From Candidatus Eremiobacteraceae bacterium (GTDB taxonomy: Bacteria; Vulcanimicrobiota; Vulcanimicrobiia; Eremiobacterales; Eremiobacteraceae), in the NCBI GenBank assembly GCA_035295225.1, contig DATGJI010000052.1, positions 124,001 to 188,000 of the forward strand: a DNA stretch of 64,000 bases, in the 5' to 3' direction. The notes beneath the pieces are model-generated. The model did not search any database, was not told where the DNA came from, and saw only the letters and a list, made by a program, of their open reading frames with translations. Below are positions 34,471 through 43,596 of the stretch, piece after piece (the first letter of the stretch is position 1; every line of letters begins with the position of its first letter). The position numbers and the translations under genes are program-made.

Positions 34471-35689
34471 TCTCGAAGTCCGATCTCACGGTGCCTGCGT
34501 CGTCGCCGCCGTCGGCGTTCGCGCTCGCGGGAACGCGATCGCGCATCCGGCGGTAGCGCGGCGGCGGACCGGTGGGGGTCTTCGTCTTCGCCCGCTTCGC
34601 GCGGTCGGCCGTCTCTGCGGCTCTCGCCGCCGATTGCGCGTTTTTCTGCGTCGCCGGCGCTTGGCGGGTCGAGGATTCACGCGCGAGCGCCGCGGCGTGA
34701 GCCCCGGCCCGAGCGCGCGCGGTGCGCTGCTGCCACATGACGAGCAGCGGACTCGCGATGAAGATGGAGGAATACGCGCCGCTCGTCACGCCCACCAAGA
34801 GCGCGAAGGCGAAATTCTTCAAGGTATCGCCGCCGAAGAAGTACAGCGCGAACAACACGATCAACACTGTCGCGAGCGTATACACCGACCGCGTCATCGT
34901 CTGCAGCAGCGAGACGTTCACCATCTTGTCGTACGGCTGGTCCGCCATGAGCCGGCCGTTCTCGCGGATCCGGTCGAAGATGACGATCGAATCCATGACC
35001 GAGTAGCCGATGACGGTGAGCAGCGCCGCGAGGAACGCATCGTCGGCCTTGCGGTTCGCAAGCGCGTAGATGCCGACCATCACGATGACGTCGTGCAGCA
35101 GCGCGATGTCGGCGATGACGCCGAAGCGCAGCTGATTGCCGAAGCGGAATGCGATGTAGAGCAGCTGCAGTCCGAGCGCGATCACGAGCGCGAGCAGCGA
35201 CCGCTGCAGGTATTCCTTGCTCAGACTTGGTCCGACCGCGGTGTTCTGACTCTGCCCCCGATCGACCTTAAAGCCGGCTTTGTCGAGCGTGTCGTAGATC
35301 GGGCTTGGATCGCTTATGGCGCCTTGCGTCGAGATCGTGATCCGATCGTTTTGCGCGATGTCGCCGCTCTTGGTCGCGAGCTGGAGCGTCTCGGCGCCGG
35401 AGATGATATCGGCGTATTCGGCGCGGATGGCGGTCTGTTTCGCGGCATCCCGGTCGCCTGCGTCGATCGCGTTTACGTCCATCTTCATCAGCGCCGAATG
35501 CACTTGCTCTTCGGTCACCGACTGGCTGAACTTGACGTCGATCGTGGAACCGCCGGTGAACGAAAGGCCGAGCGGCAGACCGTGATGGATGAAGAGCGCG
35601 ATGATGCCGGCGATGATGATGATGCCGGACACGCCGAACCAGATGTTCCGCTGGCCGACGATATCCCACTTCAGATTGCGAAAGAACAT
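34433..35689 (-). CDS. secF: Protein translocase subunit SecF
   Basis: SecF forms a membrane complex with SecD that uses the proton gradient to help pull exported proteins through SecYEG. The 418-residue protein has the N-terminal helix, the periplasmic P1 domain (LGLSFTGGSTIDVKF) and five further helices with GYSVMDSIVIFDRIREN, the SecF signature. The last 110 residues are an unusual hydrophilic Ala/Arg/Asp-rich cytoplasmic extension (RARAGAHAAALARES...), absent from standard SecF. It starts eight bases after secD. Confidence 0.95.
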   Translation of the reverse strand: MFFRNLKWDIVGQRNIWFGVSGIIIIAGIIALFIHHGLPLGLSFTGGSTIDVKFSQSVTEEQVHSALMKMDVNAIDAGDRDAAKQTAIRAEYADIISGAETLQLATKSGDIAQNDRITISTQGAISDPSPIYDTLDKAGFKVDRGQSQNTAVGPSLSKEYLQRSLLALVIALGLQLLYIAFRFGNQLRFGVIADIALLHDVIVMVGIYALANRKADDAFLAALLTVIGYSVMDSIVIFDRIRENGRLMADQPYDKMVNVSLLQTMTRSVYTLATVLIVLFALYFFGGDTLKNFAFALLVGVTSGAYSSIFIASPLLVMWQQRTARARAGAHAAALARESSTRQAPATQKNAQSAARAAETADRAKRAKTKTPTGPPPRYRRMRDRVPASANADGGDDAGTVRSDFENGADADGADEAR

Positions 35690-35697
35690 GCCCGCCT

Positions 35698-36999
35698 CTA
35701 TGCCCCGTACCAGACGGGCTGGTTCGCGATGTCGTTGTCCACGACCACGTCAGTGAAGGCGCGCGTGATGTTAACGGCGGTCAACAGCGAGAACACGGTG
35801 CCGACGAGCAGCGTCAGCGCAAAACCTTTGACCGTACCGGTGCCGAGCCAGTACAGCACCGCGGCGCCGACGATCGTGGTGACGTGCGAGTCGAAGACCG
35901 TGGTAAAGGCGCGCTTGAAGCCGACGCCCACCGCCGCGCGGGTCGTGCGCCCGGCCCACAGCTCTTCTTTGATGCGCTCGAAGATCAGCACGTTTGCGTC
36001 CACGGCCATACCGATGGAGAGCACAAATCCGGCGATGCCCGGCAGCGTGAGCACGACCCCGAAATACGTGACGTAGCCGAGCATGAGGAAGCAGTAGACG
36101 ACGAGCGCGAGGTCGGCGAGCAAGCCGGGCACGCGGTAGACCACGAGCATGAACAGCAGCACGATGCCGAGCCCGACGAGCGAGGCCGTCAGCGACTTCT
36201 GGAGATCGATCTTGCCGAGCACCGGGCCGACGTTTTCCGTTTCGATGACGCGCGTCGGAACTTTTAGCGCGCCGGAATTCAATTCGTTCGCGAGCAGCAC
36301 GGCTTGATCGGTGGTGAAATTGCCCTCGATCTGGCCCGACGCGCCGATCGCTCCCTGGATGGTGGGCGCTTCGACGAGCTTTTTGTCGAGGAAGATCGGC
36401 AGCGGGTTGCCGATGTTCTTGCGCGTCCACTCGAGGAAGCGCCGCGCCCCATCGCTCTTCAGCGTGAACGTCACGACCGGTGCGCCGCCGCCCTGACCGT
36501 AGGCCACTTCGCTGTGCGCAAGGTCGTCGCCGGTGATGACGGGCGGTCCGGATGCTTTGTACGAGTCGAATTTTGGATCGTACGACGGGTTCAGACCGCC
36601 GCCGATCTGCGCCAGCGCCTTGTTGACTTGCGCCGCTGTCAACGGCCGCATCTCGAGCACTGCCGCCTGCTGGATCAGCTGCAGCGCTTGATGCGGATCG
36701 GTCAGACCGGGCATCTCGATGTTGATGCGGTCAAGACCGACTTTCGAAAATGTTATCTCGCTCGTGCCGAGCTGGTTGAGCCGGTTCTCGAGCACTTGCA
36801 GCTCTTCGTCTTGCAGATCAGCGGTGATCGTCTTGTACTGGTCGTTGGGCTCGAGCTCCACGAGCGTGCGCAAGCCGCCCTGCAGGTCTAGGCCGAGGTG
36901 CACCGTTTTGGCGACGGGCGTGAAAAGGAACCAGCAGCCGACGCAAAGGCCGATGATGACGAGCATCTTGATGGGATGCTTCCAACGAAACCAGAACAT
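35698..36999 (-). CDS. secD: Protein translocase subunit SecD
   Basis: The start MFWFRWKHPIKML gives 433 residues; an in-frame upstream start would add 17 residues. The protein has an N-terminal helix, LGLDLQGGLRTLVELE (the SecD D1 motif), a periplasmic domain with IDLQ-type strands and MPGLTDPHQALQLI, then five helices with GFVLSIGMAVDANVLIFERIKEE. It forms one complex with SecF. Its position next to flagellar export genes is unusual, because secDF more often lies with yajC and tgt. Confidence 0.95.
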   Translation of the reverse strand: MFWFRWKHPIKMLVIIGLCVGCWFLFTPVAKTVHLGLDLQGGLRTLVELEPNDQYKTITADLQDEELQVLENRLNQLGTSEITFSKVGLDRINIEMPGLTDPHQALQLIQQAAVLEMRPLTAAQVNKALAQIGGGLNPSYDPKFDSYKASGPPVITGDDLAHSEVAYGQGGGAPVVTFTLKSDGARRFLEWTRKNIGNPLPIFLDKKLVEAPTIQGAIGASGQIEGNFTTDQAVLLANELNSGALKVPTRVIETENVGPVLGKIDLQKSLTASLVGLGIVLLFMLVVYRVPGLLADLALVVYCFLMLGYVTYFGVVLTLPGIAGFVLSIGMAVDANVLIFERIKEELWAGRTTRAAVGVGFKRAFTTVFDSHVTTIVGAAVLYWLGTGTVKGFALTLLVGTVFSLLTAVNITRAFTDVVVDNDIANQPVWYGA

Positions 37000-37113
37000 T
37001 GTTTGGAAATCGTCCTCATAATTGTACTTGGGCGACCAACGGTCGCCCACGTTTGAACGGCCGTCGGCTTTCGCCGGGTCACGTCCCGCCGCCTTGCAGG
37101 ACCGACCTCCATC

Positions 37114-37776
37114 TCACGCGACCTGCTCGCCGTTCACCCTCACGGCATACGAACAGCCCAAGAATCGCGCGGCCTCCGCGCTCATGGCAAATCGCGCCTC
37201 GAATATCTCCAATATTTCGGCGAGCGTGGCGCCGGAGAGATCGGCGGTGAGTTCCAGCACGATGTGTTTTGCCGCCGCGTCCGTCTTCAACTGCGCTGTC
37301 GTCACGGCGTGATTGACGCGGTCGTGGACGTCGAAGTCATCGGCTCGGCTCGTCCGCACGCGCGAGCGATGGATGTCCGCCTTATCCGCGATGATGAGCG
37401 CGGCACCATGTACGTTCACCGGCACGCCGTGTTCGGACTCGTCGTGATTGCCGATCGCCGCCGCGACGTCGGCAGCGTCGGCGACGGAGAAACCGCGCGC
37501 CGTGAGCAGCGCATAGGACATCGTGGCGCCCGCCGCGGCGTGCGAGTTCCGGCCGGCGACGTTGCCGATGTCGTGCAGCAGTGCGGCGATCGCCGTGAGA
37601 TCCTGCGTCGGCTCATCGAAACCCAGATCTCCCAAAATTTTGGCTGCGGTGCGCGCCACGAGCGTCACGTGACGTCGTCCGTGATCCGTGTAGTTCATCG
37701 CGGCGAGCACCCGGTTGGACGCCTCGATGAGCGCGAGGATGTCGGCGTCGCTGCGGAGTTCGTTGAAACGCTTCAT
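37114..37776 (-). CDS. HD-domain phosphohydrolase
   Basis: The 220-residue protein has the HD-domain metal ligands: NYTDHGRRHV (H), AALLHDIGN (HD) and IIADKADI (D), in the order of the single-domain HD family. Its substrate is not evident; members act on nucleotides or phosphoproteins. The start overlaps the FlhA stop as ATGA, so it is co-translated with the export gate; secD follows after 114 bases. A link to protein secretion or to nucleotide signalling that controls motility is possible but inferred from position only. Confidence 0.85.
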   Translation of the reverse strand: MKRFNELRSDADILALIEASNRVLAAMNYTDHGRRHVTLVARTAAKILGDLGFDEPTQDLTAIAALLHDIGNVAGRNSHAAAGATMSYALLTARGFSVADAADVAAAIGNHDESEHGVPVNVHGAALIIADKADIHRSRVRTSRADDFDVHDRVNHAVTTAQLKTDAAAKHIVLELTADLSGATLAEILEIFEARFAMSAEAARFLGCSYAVRVNGEQVA

Positions 37777-39821
37777 ATGGATACGGTTTCTTCTATTGAG
37801 AGAGCATACCCCGGCGCGATCTCATGGATGCCGAGGACTGTCGCAACCACGCCGGCGCTTTCCACGAACCGCGCCAATGCAGGTCGGAGTTTCTCTCGGC
37901 ACACGATAACGGCGCGCCGGCCTGTGCGCGCATGCATGTTCTGCAACGCATCGCGGATCGCGAGCGCCTGTGGGGGATCGAGTCCGACCAATGGACCGCG
38001 ATCGCTCACGACGAGCGCTGCGGTCATTCGCTCTTCGACGTTCGGACTCAGAATCGTCGCGCGGATCACGCCGTCGGCATCCGCGACGGTGGCGCAGATG
38101 GCCGCTGCGAGTCTTGAGCGGACGGCTTCACCGATCGCGACGGCATCTTTTGTCCCTTCTGCCTCATCGGCGATGGTTTCCAGGACCGCGACGACGTCGC
38201 GAATCGAAACGCCCTCGCGCACGAGATGCTGCAACACGCGCTGGACAAGACCGAGGCTCGCCAATTCCGGTACGACGCCCTTCACTGCCGCGGGATGCGT
38301 TCGCCGCACGTGATCCAAAAGCGCCTGCACTTCTTGACGTCCGAGCAGCGCATGCGCGTGCGTGCGCACCGCTCGGGCAAGCGCTGACGTCAGCACGGCG
38401 ATCGGATCTACGACGACGGCGCTCTCACTGGATGTCAGCCGCTCGCCGTCGCGCGGCGATACCCACGCGGCCTTCTCTCCCGTTATCGGGTCGCGGCACG
38501 GCTCGCCGGGCATCGCAGAGAGCGCCGGATCGTCACCGATCGCCAAGCTGCGGTCGGGGTGAAGCTCGCCGCGCGCCGCGACGCGGTCGCGCACGCGTAC
38601 GGCATATCCGCGCGTGGGGAGGCGCAGATCATCGCGCACGCGCACGCTTGGCAAGATCAGGCCAAGCTCCATGGCGACGATCGTTCGAAGACTTGCGATG
38701 CGCGAGAGCAGCGCCGAGCCCGCCGGCTCTTCGAGCAGCGGCAAGAGCGCTTCACCGACCTCGATCGCGAGCTGATCGACGCCGACCAGAGAGACGGCGC
38801 CGGACGGTCCACGCGCCTCCGATCGTTTTCGTCGAGCTTCTTCTGTTGCGGCCGCGCGATCGGCAGATTCGCGCGCGCGATCGGCGATGTACGCCATTCC
38901 GAACGCGCCGGCGCCGAGCGCGACGAAGGCGATGTGCGGCATGCCCGGTGCTAACCCGAGGAGGAGCATCGCACCGCCGACCGCGCGCAACGCGTGCGGG
39001 TGCGCCGACAATTGACGCGCGAGGTCGTCCCCCAGGCCCGTGTCGCCCGCTGCGCGCGTGACCATAACGCCCGCCGCAGTCGAGATGAGAAATGCCGGCA
39101 GCGTCGTCGCCATCGCGTTGCCGATAGAGAGCAGGGCGAAAGTCTGCGCGGCTGCCCCAGGGTCGAGATGCTTCTGCAGCACGCCGATGGCAAAGCCCGC
39201 GATGAGATTCACGGCGACGATGACGACGGCAGCGATCGCATCGCCCCGAACGAACTTGCCGGCGCCATCCATAGCACCGTAGAAGTCGGCCTCGGCCTGA
39301 ACGGCGCGGCGCCTGACGCGCGCCGTCGCCGGATCCAGAAGTCCTGCGTGCAAGTCTGCGTCGATCGCCATCTGTTTGCCCGGCATCGCATCGAGCGTGA
39401 AGCGCGCTGCTACTTCGGCAACTCGCTGCGTGCCATTGGTCACGACGACCAGTTGGACGACGAGAAGGATGATGAAGAGCAGCAGCCCGACGATCACGTT
39501 GCCGCGCATCACGAACTCGCCGAATGCGGGGATAACCGTTCCGGCACCGCCTGGAACGTCGCCTTGAGTGAGGATCAGCCGCGTTGCGGAGACATCGAGA
39601 CTAAGCCGGAACAGTGTGGCGATGAGCACCAGCGAAGGGAACGCCGAGAGTTCGAGCGGGTTTTGCACGGAAAGCGCGGCCACGAGAACGGTGCATGCGG
39701 CCATGATGTCGAGCGCGAGCAAAGCGTCCAGCACCGCCGGCGGCAATGGCACGACCAGCATCGCGACTATGGCAAGCACCGCGCCTGCAAGCACGGCTCC
39801 GCCCGGTCCGGCGTTCGTCAC
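37773..39821 (-). CDS. flhA: Flagellar export gate protein FlhA
   Basis: The GTG start at 39821 overlaps the FlhB stop as GTGA and gives 682 residues, near the usual 690. Eight membrane helices occupy the first 310 residues, including the FHIPEP signature region FPSLVLIATLFRLSLDVSATR and the conserved cytoplasmic loop AEADFYGAMDGAGKFVRGDAIA that conducts protons. The C-terminal cytoplasmic domain docks export chaperones. It is the energy-transducing part of the type III export apparatus. Confidence 0.95.
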   Translation of the reverse strand: MTNAGPGGAVLAGAVLAIVAMLVVPLPPAVLDALLALDIMAACTVLVAALSVQNPLELSAFPSLVLIATLFRLSLDVSATRLILTQGDVPGGAGTVIPAFGEFVMRGNVIVGLLLFIILLVVQLVVVTNGTQRVAEVAARFTLDAMPGKQMAIDADLHAGLLDPATARVRRRAVQAEADFYGAMDGAGKFVRGDAIAAVVIVAVNLIAGFAIGVLQKHLDPGAAAQTFALLSIGNAMATTLPAFLISTAAGVMVTRAAGDTGLGDDLARQLSAHPHALRAVGGAMLLLGLAPGMPHIAFVALGAGAFGMAYIADRARESADRAAATEEARRKRSEARGPSGAVSLVGVDQLAIEVGEALLPLLEEPAGSALLSRIASLRTIVAMELGLILPSVRVRDDLRLPTRGYAVRVRDRVAARGELHPDRSLAIGDDPALSAMPGEPCRDPITGEKAAWVSPRDGERLTSSESAVVVDPIAVLTSALARAVRTHAHALLGRQEVQALLDHVRRTHPAAVKGVVPELASLGLVQRVLQHLVREGVSIRDVVAVLETIADEAEGTKDAVAIGEAVRSRLAAAICATVADADGVIRATILSPNVEERMTAALVVSDRGPLVGLDPPQALAIRDALQNMHARTGRRAVIVCREKLRPALARFVESAGVVATVLGIHEIAPGYALSIEETVSI

Positions 39822-40903
39822 GTCGCCTGCGGCGCGTCGGACTCCGCGCCGGCGAGCGCTCCACGCGTGCGGATGATCCACGCGAAGATCGCTGCCACCG
39901 CCGTATAACACGCTTCCGGAATCGCCGCGTCAAGCTCGACCTGCGCATACAGCATCCGTGCTAGTTCCGGAGATTCCACGATCGGCACGCCGAAGTTCTC
40001 CGCCCCTCCCCGAACGATGCCGGCGCGCAAGTCCGCGCCGCGCGCGACCACGACCGGAACGTCGATGTCCGGGGGCGCATAGCGCAGCGCGACCGCGATA
40101 TGTGACGGATTGGTCACCACCGCGGTCGCGCGCTTGATCGCCGCGATGCGCACGTCGCGCGCCCGCTTTGCCGCCACGCCTCGGCGGCGCGCTTTGACTT
40201 CGGGCCGGCCGTCTGTTTCTGCGCGCTCCTCCTTCAATTCGCGGGGCGTCATCCGCAGGCCATCGCGGAAGCGGCGGCGTTGGATGATGATGTCGGCAGC
40301 CGCAAGCACGAGTGCCGCAATGGCCGTGCGGCGCCAGAGATCGGCGATCGCAGCCCCGAGCAGCGCGAATGTATCCGTGAACGAATGATCGCCAACGAAT
40401 ATTTGAGACCACGAACGCGCGACGACGTACGCGACGTATGCCGTGGCGATGGCGCCGACGCCTCCGACGATCGCCCCGAGGAAATCCGGTTTCACCAGTC
40501 GCGTCAGTCCGGATCCGATCGCCAATCGCGCCGGCTGCACTCGAAACGCTCCCGTCGCAAACGATAGTCTGCCGCACGCCTGCGCCGCGGCGAGTGCCGC
40601 GCTGGTAGCGGCCGCCCACGCGATCGCGACGATGATCCACGTGGTCGTGCTCTCAAGCGTCGCGAAAGCATTTGAGAGGAGCTCGTGTGGTTCTATGTGG
40701 CCGGCTGCTATGGATCGCACGGTCGAGTCGAATGCGGTGCGCCACGCGGCGACACCGCTCGGCACCCCGGAGACAAGCGTGCACATCGCAGCGATCGAGA
40801 AGGCTGAGACAGCGACGGGGCTGCGCGCGCACTGGCCGCGCGCAAGAGCGTCGGCAATTCGTCGCTGCGTCGGAGGAAGCGAGCGCGATTCGTCGTCGTT
40901 CAT
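39818..40903 (-). CDS. flhB: Flagellar export switch protein FlhB
   Basis: The ATG at 40903 overlaps the FliR stop as ATGA and gives 361 residues. Four membrane helices are followed by KRARDVRIAAIKRATAVV and the autocleavage site, which reads NPSH (codons 40100-40111) in place of the usual NPTH. Ser for Thr should still allow cleavage after Asn in principle. FlhB switches substrate class after hook completion. The long open frame beyond the start belongs to the antisense-like frame of fliR and is not coding. Confidence 0.93.
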   Translation of the reverse strand: MNDDESRSLPPTQRRIADALARGQCARSPVAVSAFSIAAMCTLVSGVPSGVAAWRTAFDSTVRSIAAGHIEPHELLSNAFATLESTTTWIIVAIAWAAATSAALAAAQACGRLSFATGAFRVQPARLAIGSGLTRLVKPDFLGAIVGGVGAIATAYVAYVVARSWSQIFVGDHSFTDTFALLGAAIADLWRRTAIAALVLAAADIIIQRRRFRDGLRMTPRELKEERAETDGRPEVKARRRGVAAKRARDVRIAAIKRATAVVTNPSHIAVALRYAPPDIDVPVVVARGADLRAGIVRGGAENFGVPIVESPELARMLYAQVELDAAIPEACYTAVAAIFAWIIRTRGALAGAESDAPQAT

Positions 40904-41613
40904 GGGCGCATGGCTAGGGGCGCGATCGCTGTGCGCCACGCGATCTCGGCTATCGCCGTCACAAAAGCCGTGCCCCCGATGACGAGCGCGCAAAGACCGA
41001 GGATCGAAGTGATTGGCGCGCCGAGGAAGAGCGAGTTGATGCGCGGCGCCATGCGTGCGATGAGCGCGGCGACGATCGTGGCAAACGCCTGCGCGGCGAG
41101 CGCCGGTGCGCCGGCGGAAAGCGCGATCTGCAAAAACGCTGATCCCAGCAGCGCGACCGTTTGTACGTGCGGCGTTCCGCCCGGTCCGGATATGCAGGCG
41201 GTGACCAGTCGCTCGAAGCCGCCGGATCCCATCAAGAACCAAGCGAACAGCGTGGCGCTCAATCCGGCGATCGGCCCAGACTCTCCGAATACGTCGCGGA
41301 CGGGGAGTGTCTGCGACGCGACGGCCGCGTCGAACAATGCTCCGGCCGCCGCGGCGGCGCCGGCGACGATAGTGGCGCATAGGCCCACCGCGGCGCCTTG
41401 CAGGGCGTTGGACAACGCGGCGCGCGCGAGCGAGGCTGCGTCTTCGACGTTTGCGTCAGCATGCGATACGTGTTGCGCGAAGAGCGGCGTGAGCGCCACC
41501 GCGATGATGACCCGAGTGACGCGCGGAACGGAGCGCGCGCGCCCGAGCGGCATCGCCGCTGCGAATGCAGCTGCCCGCGCAAACCCGATCGCAAAGGCCG
41601 GCGTCGCGAACAT
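40900..41613 (-). CDS. fliR: Flagellar export protein FliR
   Basis: The 237-residue protein has six hydrophobic segments and very high Ala content. The positions and length fit FliR, which with FliP and FliQ forms the export pore: FARAAAFAAAMPLGR at the N-terminus and RMAPRINSLFLGAPITSILGL near the end, matching the conserved R-x-x-P-x-x-N/Q-x-F-x-x-G-x-P pattern. It starts three bases after the FliQ stop. Confidence 0.92.
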   Translation of the reverse strand: MFATPAFAIGFARAAAFAAAMPLGRARSVPRVTRVIIAVALTPLFAQHVSHADANVEDAASLARAALSNALQGAAVGLCATIVAGAAAAAGALFDAAVASQTLPVRDVFGESGPIAGLSATLFAWFLMGSGGFERLVTACISGPGGTPHVQTVALLGSAFLQIALSAGAPALAAQAFATIVAALIARMAPRINSLFLGAPITSILGLCALVIGGTAFVTAIAEIAWRTAIAPLAMRP

Positions 41614-41616
41614 CGT

Positions 41617-41895
41617 CTAGTAGCGCGCTATCGCCGGCAGCACGCGAGCGATCTCCTGAAATAGCGCCACTAGCTCCGCCAAGGCGAGGCCGCCGAAGGC
41701 GGCCGCCATCATTCCCACCGCAAGGAGCTTCGGTAGGAACGAGACGTTTTGGTCTTGCACCTGCACGATCGTCTGTATGATGCCGACCGCGACGCCGACG
41801 GCGGCCACGGCTGCGACCGTCGGCAGCGCGATGAGCGCCGCCGTTTTCATGGCAACAGCAAAGAGCGCTTGCGCCGCGGCAGCCGCCGGTATCAC
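41617..41895 (-). CDS. fliQ: Flagellar export protein FliQ
   Basis: The GTG start at 41895 overlaps the FliP stop as GTGA and gives 92 residues, the normal size. Two membrane helices frame the loop IIQTIVQVQDQNVSFLPKL, which holds the conserved Q-Q/E-x-T-x-x-F-x-P-K motif (here QDQNVSFLPK). It is a core component of the export pore with FliP and FliR. Confidence 0.92.
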   Translation of the reverse strand: MIPAAAAAQALFAVAMKTAALIALPTVAAVAAVGVAVGIIQTIVQVQDQNVSFLPKLLAVGMMAAAFGGLALAELVALFQEIARVLPAIARY

Positions 41896-42551
41896 TTGAA
41901 CGATGCGGCGAGCGCGGAAGCCACGAGCGTCCATCCGTCGGCCGCCACGAATAAGAGCAGTTTGATCGGCAGAGCGATGGACGTGGGTGAGACCATGAAC
42001 ATGCCGAGCGACATCAACACCGCCGCGGTGACCATATCGATCACGGCGAACGGCAACATCAGCGCGAAGCCCATAGCGAACGCTGTGCGCAATTCTCCGA
42101 CGAGAAATGCGGGCGCAGCGACTATGAAGGGCGCGTTACGCGGATCGCTCGGCGGCAAGCCCGCGATGTGGGAAAAGGCCGCGACATCCGATCGTCGCGC
42201 CTGCCGAAGCATGAACTCGCGTAGCGGTTCGATGCCTCGGGCGATGGCTTGTGTCGGCGTGAGCTGCCGCGCGACGTACGGCCGCACCGCAATGCGATCG
42301 ATTTTCGAAAGCGTCGGCGCCATGACGGCCGCCGTCAGCATCATCGCAAGCGCAGCGAGAACGGCGTTTGGCGGAAGCGATGCGCTGCCCAGCGCCGTCC
42401 GAAGCAGACCCAGCACGACGATGATTCGCGTGAACGATGTCGCGGCGATCGCGACCAGCGGCACGATTGAAAGCGCGAAGAAGCCGAGCACGAGGTCGAT
42501 TGGTGTGCCGGCCTGCGGGAGTGCCGCAGGATGATGCGTCATGACGTGCAC
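41892..42551 (-). CDS. fliP: Flagellar export protein FliP
   Basis: The product of 219 residues starts from GTG at 42551, sharing one base with the FliN-like stop (TAGTG). It shows TSFTRIIVVLGLLRTALGS, LTPTQAI...EPLREFMLRQARRSD, and the C-terminal LPFAVIDMVTAAVLMSLGM and VSPTSIALPIKLLLFV, all FliP family signatures. It lacks the usual N-terminal signal peptide; the sequence begins close to the first conserved helix. FliP forms the export pore with FliQ and FliR. Confidence 0.94.
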   Translation of the reverse strand: MHVMTHHPAALPQAGTPIDLVLGFFALSIVPLVAIAATSFTRIIVVLGLLRTALGSASLPPNAVLAALAMMLTAAVMAPTLSKIDRIAVRPYVARQLTPTQAIARGIEPLREFMLRQARRSDVAAFSHIAGLPPSDPRNAPFIVAAPAFLVGELRTAFAMGFALMLPFAVIDMVTAAVLMSLGMFMVSPTSIALPIKLLLFVAADGWTLVASALAASFK

Positions 42552-42820
42552 TAGGATGCGGCGCCTTCCGCGCCCGAGATTACTCTGAGGATTTCGACGC
42601 CCAACGTACCGTCGTCGGCAAGGACGAGATCGCCTTCGGCGACCGCAACGCCGTTGACGAGGAGGGCGACCGGCGCGTCGGGCGCGACGTCGAGCGAAAC
42701 CACAGACCCCGGTGCATAGGCAAGGACATCGGAGATTTTCGCGGACCCGCGACCGAGGACGATCCGCACGTCGAGCGATACGTCGGCGAGATCATCGAGC
42801 GAAACGCGCGCCGCGTTCAC
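42551..42820 (-). CDS. fliN: FliN-like SpoA-domain protein
   Basis: The 89-residue protein from a GTG start is a single SpoA domain: LADVSLDVRIVLGRGSAKIS, LAYAPGSVVSLD, VALLVNGVAVAEGDLV and LGVEILRVI are the FliN C-terminal hallmarks (export/switch C-ring). Its start overlaps the upstream SpoA gene as GTGA. It lacks the N-terminal extension of many FliN proteins. Confidence 0.92.
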   Translation of the reverse strand: MNAARVSLDDLADVSLDVRIVLGRGSAKISDVLAYAPGSVVSLDVAPDAPVALLVNGVAVAEGDLVLADDGTLGVEILRVISGAEGAAS

Positions 42821-43596
42821 GCGGCCGGCGCGGCGGCGAGATGCTCGATCTCCACGGCACGCACACGCGCAAAGGTGTACGTCTCCACCGAACCGAGCCG
42901 GCCGTTTGCGATAGTGGAGTTTTCGACGAGCAGGTCTACGCGCGCGAGAGCGTGCGAATCTAGCGGCACGATTGTTCCCGGAGTCCAGGCAAGGATCCGC
43001 GCTAGCGACGATCTGACCTTACGCAGTTCGCACCGAACCTTCACTGGCACGCGGCCGATGTCTCGCGCGGAAACGCATGGTTCGTTCGCTTCTCCCACAA
43101 GATCGCGACCGGTGGCGGGCGCGAAGAGCTGCAGGATCGCGCATCGGGTTGACTGCGACGTTACTTCCACATTGCAGCGCCAACAACAATCGCCGGCGGG
43201 TCTTTCGATGGCCGTCTCGGACCATCGAACAAGGCGAAAGTCGTCGACGCTGATCAACCTTTCGATGGCTTCACCGACGATCGACCGCTCGATAGGCGTT
43301 TCACGCTCCGCGCCCTGTCCGCCGATAACCATCGCGAGCAGCGCCGCCTGCGAGCGCAAGTCGACAGTGCACCAGGCGACGCCAAGGTCGTGGAGCGCAA
43401 GCCAGGCTCTGTCGCCGGCCGGTCCACTTGCATAGACGCCGCGCTCCGGTTCACCATACGTGATGTCGAGGTGTCCGCGGAACGTCTCACGGGACCGCTG
43501 TGCGATTCCTTGCGCAAGTTTTGGCAACCACTCCGGCGGCGAACAGCGCGCGCGATTCGGACGCGACCAGATCACGCGCCGATGCGTCGTGCTCAC
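42817..43596 (-). CDS. FliM/YscQ-like C-ring protein with C-terminal SpoA domain
   Basis: The GTG start at 43596 overlaps the FlgF-like stop as GTGA and gives 259 residues. The last 75 residues form a SpoA domain (VPVKVRCELRKVRSSLARIL, TPGTIVPLD, VDLLVENSTIANGRLGSVE). The central region is not clearly a CheC-like FliM domain, and the FliM N-terminal CheY-binding motif is absent (start is STTHRRVIWSRP). It therefore resembles HrcQ/YscQ as much as FliM. Pairing with FliN suggests a C-ring or sorting platform. Confidence 0.8.
   Translation of the reverse strand: MSTTHRRVIWSRPNRARCSPPEWLPKLAQGIAQRSRETFRGHLDITYGEPERGVYASGPAGDRAWLALHDLGVAWCTVDLRSQAALLAMVIGGQGAERETPIERSIVGEAIERLISVDDFRLVRWSETAIERPAGDCCWRCNVEVTSQSTRCAILQLFAPATGRDLVGEANEPCVSARDIGRVPVKVRCELRKVRSSLARILAWTPGTIVPLDSHALARVDLLVENSTIANGRLGSVETYTFARVRAVEIEHLAAAPAA

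Noticed and set aside
39822-41380. N-terminal extension of FlhB up to 41380
   Set aside because: The added 159 residues are Arg-rich and overlap fliR in another frame; ATG at 40903 forms the ATGA overlap and fits FlhB length.
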